NCBI GenBank assembly: GCA_023974075.1
Contig: CM043797.1
Coordinates: forward strand, 28,748,523 to 28,812,522
Reading direction: 5' to 3'
DNA from: Chaenocephalus aceratus
Taxonomy: Eukaryota; Chordata; Actinopteri; Perciformes; Channichthyidae
Length of the DNA stretch: 64,000 nt
In this document: in pieces, positions 53,111-64,000 of the stretch
Layout: the number at the start of each line of letters is the position of its first letter
Position numbering within the stretch: the first letter of the stretch is position 1
Program-made: the position numbers and the translations under genes
Notes under the pieces: generated by a model
Database searches by the model: none
Told to the model about the DNA's origin: nothing
What the model saw: the letters and a program-made list of their open reading frames with translations, nothing else

Positions 53111-55101
53111 GCAACAGGTGTCTGGAGCTCTGTTAACTTGCCATGTCAACGCTTGATGACAGCATAATGACAGATGTTTCCAGGAAAAAGATTATTCCCA
53201 CCGCTACCTCGCGCATGTGAGGTCAAGTTGTCTCTTTATATTAACTCTGTGTTATTGATTCCTCTCATTGTCTCTAAGTAAGCCTGACCTCAGACTACCC
53301 TTATTCATCTGTCTGTGTATTTCCTACAATACCAGATGAATGCAAATTCAGTATGGCTATAAAATATGTATCAATTTAACAGCTTTCAAACGCATTAATG
53401 CAAAAACATGATCCACAAGGGGGCAGTGGTCATACTGAAAAATCATTTCAGAGTTAGTTTTGTCTTCCTGCCCCAGTTAAACATTTCTAGATTATTAATG
53501 GATTCATTCAGAAGCCCAACAACATTAAATAAAGGGCAGCTGTGAACAAGAATACGTTTTTTGATTTTTGTATATTGATAGTAAGTTAAGAGTTGTGTTT
53601 TTACATAAGATAATTATCATATTCTTAAAGTGTCTTCAGGTCAGAAGTATAACGAGTTTGTTGAGCAAAGCAAACAATGGATGGTGTCTTGCAGAGCTGT
53701 GATGGTTGTTGAAACAGTAGCATGTGAGAGAGGGTGCACAGGTAACTAGATCTACATGCCCCTTATGGGATAGTGTGGATATTTTCGCTGTGTGTGTGTA
53801 TGCGTGTGTTAGAGAGAGACGGAGATATGTGTGCTGTGAAAAGAGTCTTTGTCCCTGAGAGGTGAGGCTGAGACAAGGACACGATTGACGCCCGGGCTAA
53901 TAAACGCAGATACGCACACACACACACACACACACACTCACTCACTCATATATATGTATTGGAGGCCGCAGAGAAGAATATTCTTGGGCTCTGACACACA
54001 CATGAACCCACACGTGTAAAGACCAGTAGGAGAACCCCAAATATGGTCGAAGCAACAAATGAAGGAATGAAAGGATGACTTCATCAAAACAGCACATTTT
54101 ATTTTGCAGAGTAGTGGAAAACTATTAATGTCATGCACAGCTGCATGTAGTGTCACTTTAGTTTATAAAGTTGTGTAACAACACAAAGAGAATGATGGTT
54201 CCAGAATTCTCTGTTTGAAGACTTTTAGGCATTGTTGGGTGACCACTCCAGAAAGGCGAAATGGAGTAAGGAGTGAGTGTTTAAAGTATTTCCAGGACAA
54301 TAGAAAAAGCCTTAACAGACAGAAATGGATTCCATGCAACAACGTTATATGGTAAGTCGGGCCCTTGTATGTTTTTTATTGTAAGTGTATTGCTCTTTCC
54401 AGCTCAACAGGAAAAGTATCAGCCTCCTCAAACAGAACATTTACAGTGACAAACCAGGAGGAGCCTTCGATCCACTCTACATCTCTTCCAGCCCCAACGC
54501 AGCATGACAGGCTGACACCCCATCCACTTCCTGTCCAGCAACCTATCCCACAATGCACTGGGATTGAGAGATAGCCATCAGCCACAGAGTCTTAACCCCA
54601 ACACCACTCCGGAAATACCTCCTCTGTGTCTCTGTCTCTCCCACCCAATTTCTTTCTTCTACCCTCTGTCATTTCTTTCTTCCTCAGATCCCTTTCACAC
54701 AGCCTTGGAAAAAAACATCTTAATCCAATGTTATTTATAGGTGATTTACCAGTATTAGAGGGGACTTTGAGTTGGATTGCTCTGTAGAAAACTGTCTCTC
54801 TATAATGTTGGCTCTAAAGCAGCGCTCAGACATGCCTTTTACACACTCACCCGAGCACAGTGAGATGTATAGCGGTTTCAGACTGAGAGCGGGAAAAAGG
54901 GAGGAGGAGAGAGAAAAGGCAAGCAGAGATGAAGAAATGCTATGGCAGAAAGAAACGGGGTATCGTTAGCATCATTGCCAGCAGATTTTACTTTTATAAT
55001 ACTACAGTTTAGCCGAGAAGAAACACTATACTGTGGATTATCCCATTAGCTCCTAGTCTCACTTCATACCTTACTTTTCTGCGCCTTCCTAGTCCCTCTT
55101 A

Positions 55102-56095
55102 TGCCCCTTTCACACCAGCGCCTTTTCAGCTCCGGCTCGGAGCTAGAGCCTGAAAAGCGCCGGGTTTTCCTGTTCACACCGCAGCGGCGCCGGCTCTTAG
55201 CTCCGGAATCCGCTTCATTTCCAGCTCCAAAAAATTGTTGGTCCAGAGGCAAGAGCTTTGGAGCTAAGAGGCGACGTTGCTTACGTCTCTCTTACGTTGA
55301 GGCGTGCAGGAAACTAAACCCACCTCCCCTGAACATGGGTCGACTGTTATGCCTGCCTACAAGCAGTAGTGCCTATAAACACACTTTATAAAGTCAGGCA
55401 ACACTAACCAGGCTTCGTGTGATTCTGTTCATTTGTACCTTACTTTGACCATCCGTTCACTGTTATCGATCATTGTGGAGAGAGGCAGACGTGTTGTTTT
55501 GTATTATTGCAGCTATCGGATGCAAGTAGTCAGTTTAGCTTCGGTTGCTATGCTAACATCACCCGTTTTATACCAGAGAAACTTTCATAACAGCGTTGTG
55601 ATACCAAACAGTCAATTCAGACTGACACACATTCACTTAGGCTAAGGGGAACTGGGGATATGCATCAGCTGCTTGTGTGAGTCGGACAGTGAATACTTGA
55701 GAGCGGCCGCTGCAGTGTGAGCTAACCGGGAGCTAACGGGAGAATAAACTCCCGTGGAAGAGCAGCCAGCACTGCAGCGGTCGGTAAATGCTGCAGAAAC
55801 ACATTAATAAGGCATAAGGTTGGAGAAGTCGTTATTCAATTTATTCTGGCTTCGTGTGATTAAAAGCAACACGATCATCGACCCGACGCAGTTGTTGTTG
55901 TTGTGAGCGCCGTAATGGCTGCCGTTGGGGAGCAAATCAGAGATGTAAACGGTGACGTCATGACGCAGCAGGGGCAGCTCTGGGGCGCCAGTGGGCGGTG
56001 TGAACAGAGCGGGAGCTGAAAAGGGAAACCGGAGCTGAACCAGAAAAGCTCCCGCTCGGAGCTAGAAACTGAAAAGCGCTGGTGTGAAAGCCGCA
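55102..56095. mobile_element. PIF/Harbinger-like MITE with TTA target duplication
   Basis: Ends TGCCCCTTTCACACCAGCGC and a near complement (GCGCTGGTGTGAAAGCCGCA) bound 994 bp, flanked by TTA on both sides (55099-55101, 56096-56098). The longer flanks are also inverted (GCTCCGGCTCGGAGCTAGAG against GCTCGGAGCTAGAAACT), and each arm has its own internal fold. A TWA duplication is typical of PIF/Harbinger. No long frame remains. Confidence 0.85.
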
Positions 56096-56829
56096 TTACT
56101 CCCCCTCATCCCTCTTTCTCTCCATCTCCCCTTTTTATCCTTCTATCCTCGACATTCCTGACCCCTCAGAGCCTAAAACCCTTACATATGTGTATATATG
56201 TGGGCGTGTGGGTTAGGTTGGCTGCTAAAGATACAATAAATGAAGCGTCTTTGACAGCTGTAGGCAATCAAAAAAGTTTTTTTTAAAAGTTGAATGGAGC
56301 TATACTTTGACGAAAATAGTGTCAGTGATTATAGAGCAGCTTTGAATATATTTACAATAATGGAAATCCTGAAAACATTACTGTTAATGTGCAGCACAAG
56401 CAGCAAAAAACTGAACTGAATCTGAACTCAAGCAACAACACACAAACAGGGGAGTGATACAACAATGCACGTAAACAAAGACTGATCTCATGACAGTGTG
56501 TAACCTGGGAGAGTTTTTGCTTTATCCTCTCAGTCGGAGTCACCCTTATAATGTTTCAAAAATCCCCAAATCAAAGAATGTATTTTAATGGGAGAAAGAA
56601 TGCAACTCCAAACTACTTTGGAAGGAGGAACAACACTTCTGCATTGGCCATTATTTCTGAAAAGTCTTTTGAACTTCTGAATATGCCCCACATCACAGCA
56701 GGGTGCGGTCAGGTGGGGTCTGGTGGACCACACCCAGCTACAATGTAGTGTTGTGCTTCAGCAACATCGCAGCTGCGCAGGTTGGAAAATAAGAATGCTG
56801 TGAGCACAAGTTGCCAGGACAAAGCTGGA

Positions 56830-57480
56830 TTTTTAGACTCATGTTTCATGTTAAGACCTTCCTTTTTGATAAAGCTTATAGTTAGGGCTGATTAGATTCA
56901 GCCCCTAGTTTTGCTGATATAGGCTTAGTTTGTCGGGGGACATCTTACTTCTTCCTTCTCTCCGTCTATATCTGTGTACTCTCATGTTCCGATTAACCCA
57001 GCTTCCCCAAATGTCTTTCTTTTTGGTGTCTATATACGCCGGGATCCGGAGTCATGGATGATCCTGCGGTCCTGTGTCCTGGATCGCGAGTCGTGGCTGT
57101 GGTCCTGGATCATCGGTCCTGGATGGATATCCTCGTGGATTCATCTTCCTATTATACACACATGCATTTCCAAACATTTGGACTACCTATGTTGCAAATG
57201 TATTATCTTTTTAATGTACACACGGCATCTATTGCACGTCTGTCCGTCCTGGGAGAGGGATCCCTCCTCTGTTGCTCTCCCTGAGGTTTCTCCCATTTCC
57301 CCCTTTAAACTGTGGGGTTTCTCCGGAAATGTTTCCTTGTACGATGTGAGGGTCTAAGGACAGAGGGTGTCGTATTGTCATACTGATATTCTGTACACAC
57401 TGTGAAGACCACTGAGACAAATGTAACATTTGTGATATTGGGCTATATAAATACACATTGATTGATTGATGTGATTGATT
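56830..57480 (+). mobile_element. LINE 3' end (non-LTR element), copy 2
   Basis: It begins with a LINE ORF terminus (frame TFLFDKAYS at about 56860-56882) followed by the same 3' UTR as copy 1 at 256-910 and a TTGATTGA tail (57459-57480). Copy 2 includes more of the ORF end than copy 1, which links both to an L2/Rex1-type LINE. Confidence 0.75.
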
Positions 57481-59503
57481 TCTCCTGTTGAAGCTAGTTT
57501 TTAAGAAGATGCAGTGCTTTGATTTAATCAATCTGTATCTGACGGGAAACAAATGGTAGCAGGTGATATTGGAAGGTCCTTTGTGAGATAGTGTCCATAT
57601 ATCCTCCTGGACAAAATTTAAGTGCACATGTTCACGACTGTAGAAAACCTGAGTCAACCCCCTATATTCTCATCTATTTTTGGTTTCATTCACACTCATC
57701 TCACCCTCACGTGACACTCTCAGCCGTATCAGTTGATCTTTGTCTGATCTCGGCTTCACACTGAGCAGTGGAGTGCAGTGATTTAAAGAGCTCACACACA
57801 CACTTCCCGGGCGAGTTCAGGAACTCAATCCTTTTCATAAACTGCTCCTCAAAAGCACCAAAAGAGGAAATGGTTTGATTTGAGTGACTTGAGAGTGAAA
57901 GGCCTTTACAAATCAGACATTGAAGTTCCCATTTCAATGAAAGCCTGGTGGTAGGGTTGCAAATATCCTTGTAGGCAGCGCTGGGAGGCATTCACACATC
58001 CATGACATACTCTTTGTTACATAGCAGAGCAGAGTGCTTGCAGCTGTGTAATTTTACCTGCATGCTCAGGACCTGGGGTTGTCCCTTTAAAAAAGGGCCT
58101 TGAGTTTCAGTGAAAGCCTTATGAGGAGGCTGCAGAGCAATTCGTTTGAGACGCTTTCATAACTCTCTGACAGGAAGTCAGGTGAGTTCGGGAAATAGAA
58201 ATGAAGTAAAAAGAGATGCAGATGGATCAAGCTCTGGTAGTGGGCAGTGAGTTGCTATGTTACACTTGTTGCCACAGAAACATCTAAATGGAAGAGAAAG
58301 TGTGAATGAAGAAGAAATTCCAAGAAGCACAGAGCACCTCATGATCAGCACATACACACCAACAAACATTTACCCTGTGTCACACTGCCGAGCTGCGTCA
58401 CGAATCTCCTAGCAACAACATCTGGCGCCATCATGGAGATCAAACTGGCTGTGAATCGCTATGATACATTATACACAGGCCAGAAAAATATGCCTGAAAG
58501 ACTTTGTCTAGGGTGGAGCAGGAAATATACCAAGGAAGGTTGAGGTTACCTAGGTTATAATATTACAATAAAACATGTGGTCTTGTCTTAAGTCAGAGTC
58601 TCTTCTCTAAGGCAGATAGCAATTATACATATAATACAAACAACCTATGAGTCTGTAGTCAGGCTATCTTTTTTGGGGGGGGGAATTCCTGGTACTTTTT
58701 TTTTAAGCAGAAGCACAGTTAAGGTTACAGAGAGCCGAGCAGATTCCTAAAAGGCCAGGTAACACTGCGTCGACAACTGATTGATCCAAGAGTATCGTCA
58801 CATCATGCACAATCCTGGAATTTACCTTCAATTGTTATTGTTTTTTTGTATTTTAAATTAATACCGACCAAGCTATTTTTTTTTTTTTGTGAAAGCTTAA
58901 TACTAACAATGACAATGCCAACATGCTGTACAGTGCATTCATGGTTTTTGCTGAACGTGTTAGCATGCTAGCATTTGCAAATGCATTTGACTCAAAGTGT
59001 TGAGAAAAGTTTAAGAATCACCAAAGTTATTCATTCATTCTGTAGGCAGTAAGAATGGGTTGTAGCAACATGTAGGGCGATTCATTCAACTGTCTGCACC
59101 AAATGTTGTACCAATCCATGATATAATATAGATCTGTGATTTTGCTAATGTTACAGATGAAAATGTAAAAGAAGGCCTTTTGTTTGTCCAAAAATCACAT
59201 GCATAATCCATTGAGAAAGAGAGTAATGCTTCACTGACCAAATACTATGGTTAGATAGTTTAAGAACAGTCAAGAAGCAGCAACGTCATTATATAATCCA
59301 TTATTTTCAATGAAAAAAAGTGTTCTTTTTTACACGGCAAATGCCAATGTAAAAAGAGCACTTGCATATGGCTATGTGCTGAAAGAGTGATGTCACACAT
59401 TAGAGCTACTTCATGCTTGCCATCGTGGGTAAACAGAAGAAGTCCTGATTGAGGACCACCCTCCCACGAGTAGTGCTCAAACATAAACATGTTCTTACAC
59501 CCC

Positions 59504-59509
<6 letters not shown>
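57481..59509. other. no gene seen
   Basis: AT-rich sequence without supported exons or RNA genes. Confidence 0.5.
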
Positions 59510-59787
<278 letters not shown>

Positions 59788-59789
<2 letters not shown>

Positions 59790-60856
59790 CCCAGGATCGT
59801 TTATAACTGCTCACATGAAACAGTCACATTCCACTACATCTGAACACACACAGAAACACAGAAGCCACAGGGGGTGCCTTCTGTCATCTTTACACATTAA
59901 CCAAAGTGTTGTCAAATTATTCACTTTCTGGCTCCTTGTAAAACACACTTTAGGTCCAAAAGGCTCCATTTAAACTGAAAAAAACGATGTCATCATAACT
60001 TATCCCAACTGGGTACATATCCAGGTTATACCAACAAAACCACACAAGGAATCCATAATATCCTTTTGGGAGGTAGTTTACGGTAAAAGACAACTCCAAT
60101 TCAACTTTTCACCCCAAGTTTTGTTGGTTTCCCGCAAGAACCTCATATAGCTAAATATTGATATCAGTGGCTAAGATGCACAAAGTAGTTTTACAATTTG
60201 TGGGTCAAGCCAAACCACTGGAAACACATTATGAAATGTCAAACACACATGGAGTGGCCTGCAGGGCTCAGTCTCTGCAAAACATTTTGAAAGTCTATGT
60301 GTCTGCAGAAAACATTCAATAACAACGACTAACAGCCAAGCAGGAAAGAATTGCCTTTGTCACATTGTATCAGTGGTGGTGGAAGTGCTCCTTTGTTTGC
60401 TTGTACTCCAGATTAAAACAGATTTATTTCCTAATGGCCTCACACTCCTGTGAACCATGTGTTTGGACTGGGCTAATATCTATGGTCTATTTGTACAGGG
60501 GCTGGTGAGCAGAGGGACATTTAGTTAATGTGTACTCATGAGTAAAGCCGAGGAGGAAAGGAAATGTTTAGAATGGTCCAGAGAGAGCTTTCCAGAAACT
60601 GGGTGTGTTATTTCGGTGGGAGAAATGGCCAAGGACAGTTTCGGACTTGGTGGGGGGGCAAGCATGAGAGCACAAGGAGTGGGATAAGAGAGGAAACTAA
60701 AAACACAGATGATAGCCTGAATAAAGAAAGAGAGAACTGCCAGCGAACTTCAGGATAGCCAGAGAAAATGGAAAAAAAAAGGGAGAGAAGAAAAGAGATC
60801 CCCTGTTTCAACCCGGCCCAAATTCCCTCTCGCTCTCTCCTTATATGGCAGTGTTG

Positions 60857-60893
<37 letters not shown>

Positions 60894-62226
60894 TACGGGC
60901 TCAGTCCCAGTGTTGCTCTCGGAGCACTAAAAGGTTCCTTTCCTCGCCCATTTGTACGCTGCCCGCCCAGTTTTACAGCTTTCCAAAAATCCCCACCACA
61001 TCTTCCATTCTATAGCACTTTAAAATATCCATGGCATTCAAAAGACAATTCATAAAAAGTATAAAAAGTACTAAACATTAATGTAAAAGGATCTTCTTAT
61101 TGAGAGTTTGAAGTTTTAGTCCCGTTTACAACAAATGATGAATCATTTTTAGTCTCAGGGAGAATTTGAGGAAAAACTACATTTTAATCTTTTAGACGCG
61201 TTGTAAAGGGCGGGCAGAGGAGGAAGTGAGAGGAGAACAGAAGAAGAAGAAGAAGAAGAAAAAGATGAGATTACATCACAATCAGCCTGTTTATGACTAG
61301 GCTCCTCAAAGGAGACACAAATAACCCCTGGGATCTCTCTGTCTCCGAGTGCAAGGAATCATAAGAAGCAAGAATCCTCTAATTTTTCCTCTCCCTCTCT
61401 TTTATTCATTTCATCTTTCCCTCCCTCCTCGTTGTGCTGCTCTGCTTCCCAGAATGCTCTGGCCTGAGCCCAGATGACAGGAATGCAGGAATCCAGGTAG
61501 CATGTCTGCATGAACACACACACAAGCAGACAGGAACACACACAACGCATCCATCTGCACAAGGAGGGCTATACTGTACATGTAAATATACATATCTGTA
61601 CAGACCATAAACAGTGAGAGAAATACGGGACCTGTGTGACTATTATGTCCGGACATATGTTCAGTTTAACAGAGGTAGACAACAGCTGGCCAAACACTGA
61701 GCACTTTATTAAATACTGAATGATTCCTTAATTTTAAGCTACATACAAGATGTATACACATGTTGAATGAACTTTCATCACCGATTACTTAAGACCTCAA
61801 CGCACTTAGAACAGGAAGCAAGAATAACACAAAGAAGGCTGGAAAAGAGTTAAAAGACCACAGCAAGTCTCAGACAAGACTGCAGTATTAACGACAATTT
61901 AAATCAACAGATGCTTCAAATTAAATCACCAAATAGGTCTTTGCCATGCCTCTCTAGAAGGACACACAGAAGGACTCAGGGTAGAACAGGGGAGACACCT
62001 AAGCAAATGACAAGGAATGTGCTGGGGGAAAACGACCAACCCAGCCCCCGCGCTCACGCCGCTTCGCCCTCGCCCCGTATCTTGTCATTTTTCGTTTCTC
62101 CCCATCATGGTCAGTCCGAGCTCACAAAGAGAGGCAGAGAAAGAGAGAGAGGGGGAAAGAAAAGTGTTTTGCCGGAGAGGACAACATCCCAGGCCGTTAC
62201 CATGCCTCTTCCTATTAATAGAAAAC
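59788..62226. other. no gene seen; short GT and GAA repeats
   Basis: Contains a GT array at 60859-60891 and a GAA-rich run at about 61238-61262. No supported exon. Confidence 0.5.
60859..60891. repeat. (TG)n microsatellite
   Basis: A perfect array of about 33 bp. Confidence 0.93.
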
Positions 62227-62287
62227 CACCACACACACACCAACACACACACACACACACACACACACACCACACACACACACACAC

Positions 62288-62318
<31 letters not shown>

Positions 62319-62445
62319 CACCACCCACACCCACACACACAACCACCCACACACACACAACACACACACACACACACACACCACACACAACCACACCACA
62401 CACCACACACACACACAACACACACACACACACCACACACACACA

Positions 62446-62476
<31 letters not shown>

Positions 62477-62480
62477 CACC
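62227..62480. repeat. interrupted (CA)n array, 254 bp
   Basis: A CA array broken every 6-30 bp by CC or AA, giving CACCACA and CAACCAC motifs. Confidence 0.95.
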
Positions 62481-63767
62481 ACAATTGTGTTGTGGCTCTA
62501 AATACCACAGATATTGTTACAATTACCTCAGATGAGAATGATATTAAGGCTAACATGAGTTCAACTTGGTTCAGTGTCCTTTAGTATTACCTTGATCCAA
62601 AAACCTAATCACATGATATATTTGACATATTTTGTCTCATTGAAAGTCAACTAACATTATGATCTAGCTCACCAGTGCATTGTCGAAGAGACAGACAGAG
62701 CTCTTCCCCCTCCTCTGCATTAACAAACTTTCCTTCTTTTTCTCTAGCCCGGCTACAGCCTGTCATTTAGAAAGACAAGTTGCCGTCGTGTAACCAGCTG
62801 TTAACTGTCTGTTTGGTTAATGCTTTAGTGTGTAGCTGCCACAGAGGTGAGACGGGGTGAGCGATGAGGGGTTAAAAGGTCTGGAGGCTGCTCACCTTAG
62901 ACTGCAATTAGAGGGTGTTTTCAGAGCTCAGAGCTCAGAGGTTCTCAGTTATGGAGTTGTGAAAAACGCGTACGTGTTACAATGTGTTTTACACAAAGAT
63001 AAACCACAAGGGAGAGATCAAATTGTTTGGCAGGTTTTGTGTTTACTCATGCAGTTACTGTGAAATGTACATTTTATTAGTTTGTTTAGTACCTGATATC
63101 TATATTTTATGGATGGAGGAACTATGTTCAACAGGAATAATATTCCATGGAAATACATATAAGCTTTACCTTATAGTTGACATAATATTAAGTTGAGATT
63201 CAATGGGTTAATAGTTTCAGGTTACAATATGTTTAAGATGTAAAGACAATAAAAAACAAACAGTAAACTGTGTGCTGGGACATTGCACAACTTATTTAAG
63301 CAAACCTGTCACTATTTTAAGCCAAGTACCAACATGCTATGCTGCATTATCCCTCAAAGAACAAGATCTATATTCAAAAGAGTTTGGTTATACGAGCACA
63401 GTGTCTTTAGCTTTATATTTGACTAACTCTTATCTGAGAGATAGACATTCCTTATTAATCCAAAATCAAAGCACAACACTGATATGTAAACAAATAGACA
63501 CAATAAGTAATCATTGTGGTACAGTGCAGCTTGTCAACATATAATGTCCTAAAATGTCAATTACATGCTGGAAATTGTAAATGTATTTATGTTTTACATG
63601 AAGAAAATGCCATCAACTCACTAGAAATGATCTGTGTTAGGAAATACAAACCCACAGACATTGCTGGGGCTGCAGATGATACACCGTATGGGAATGCATG
63701 CGCTGTTTGGTGAACAATCTTAATTTCATCAGGGTGTTTATATTTGTAGGTCTGCCATGCTTGCACA
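62481..63767. other. no gene seen
   Basis: AT-rich, no supported feature. Confidence 0.5.
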
Positions 63768-63797
63768 CCACACACACACACACGCGCACACGCACAT

Positions 63798-63840
<43 letters not shown>
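63768..63840. repeat. (CA)n microsatellite with CG interruptions
   Basis: A CA array with CGCGCACACGCACATGCGC near its left part. Confidence 0.94.
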
Positions 63841-64000
63841 AACTGAGTCTTTTATGGCTGAAGGGCTGTTCACTCAGCCCAATAAGATCCAGATGTGAGC
63901 TCAGTGGGAGAGGGGTTAAAAATAGAGTCAGAGAGGTGAGGGAGACAGAAAGAGAAAGATGGATTAGGGTCAGAAAGAAAGCACGAGAGAGACGGGCGCA

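Larger units (their letters stand above)
49524..55101. other. upstream of candidate arhgef17 first exon; no gene seen
   Basis: Could be the promoter of the short isoform and also an intron of a longer one. Contains GT arrays at 50057-50100 and about 53011-53110. No long Pro/Ser-rich exon of the ARHGEF17 N-terminus was found in any frame. Confidence 0.5.

Overview
The window reads as genomic DNA from a ray-finned (teleost) fish. The evidence is two vertebrate genes split by short GT-AG introns, many long CA/GT microsatellites, and a dense mix of repeats typical of teleosts: a Rex3-like RTE LINE, L2/Rex1-like LINE pieces, several hAT insertions with 8-bp target duplications, and several PIF/Harbinger-like inverted-repeat elements. 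No operons, bacterial genes or CRISPR arrays were seen.

Both recognisable protein genes lie on the minus strand. The 5' half of relt (TNF-receptor family member RELT) occupies about 1019-2462. Five exons encode the signal peptide, one cysteine-rich ectodomain, a stalk and the transmembrane segment, and the rest of the gene lies off the left edge. arhgef17 (Rho guanine nucleotide exchange factor 17) occupies 26144-49523. I could assemble 24 exons whose reading phases all agree. They give about 1,051 codons covering the whole DH-PH catalytic module and the C-terminal beta-propeller-like half, ending at a TGA. The long N-terminal half known in mammals is absent. It is replaced by a short candidate first exon at 49311-49523, so either this is an alternative-promoter isoform or the long first exon lies beyond the right edge. 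The order arhgef17 then relt, in the same direction, matches human 11q13.4 as I remember it.

An apparently intact elongator tRNA-Met (CAU) gene, with a pol III T-run terminator, sits in an arhgef17 intron (37241-37313, minus). Next to it is an L2/Rex1-like LINE that was later split by a 1.1-kb hAT element with a perfect 8-bp target duplication.

Region by region: 1-1018 relt intron with a LINE 3' end; 1019-2462 relt exons; 2463-20270 repeat-rich DNA upstream of the relt coding exons (33-bp minisatellite, L2-like LINE, hAT MITE, MADF-carrying Harbinger-like element, long GT arrays, Rex3-like LINE); 20271-26143 LINE tail and possible arhgef17 3' UTR; 26144-49523 arhgef17 with intronic elements (TA-flanked MITE, LINE plus hAT, tRNA, 266-bp CA array, deleted BED-type hAT transposon, Myb-like MITE); 49524-64000 upstream sequence with no convincing exon, one Harbinger-like element with a TTA duplication, another LINE 3' end and two large interrupted CA arrays.

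I did not find a clearly new biological system. The points most worth a second look are the truncated arhgef17 first exon, the nested tRNA-LINE-hAT cluster, the BED plus dimerisation-domain hAT deletion derivative, and the MADF- and Myb-bearing MITEs.
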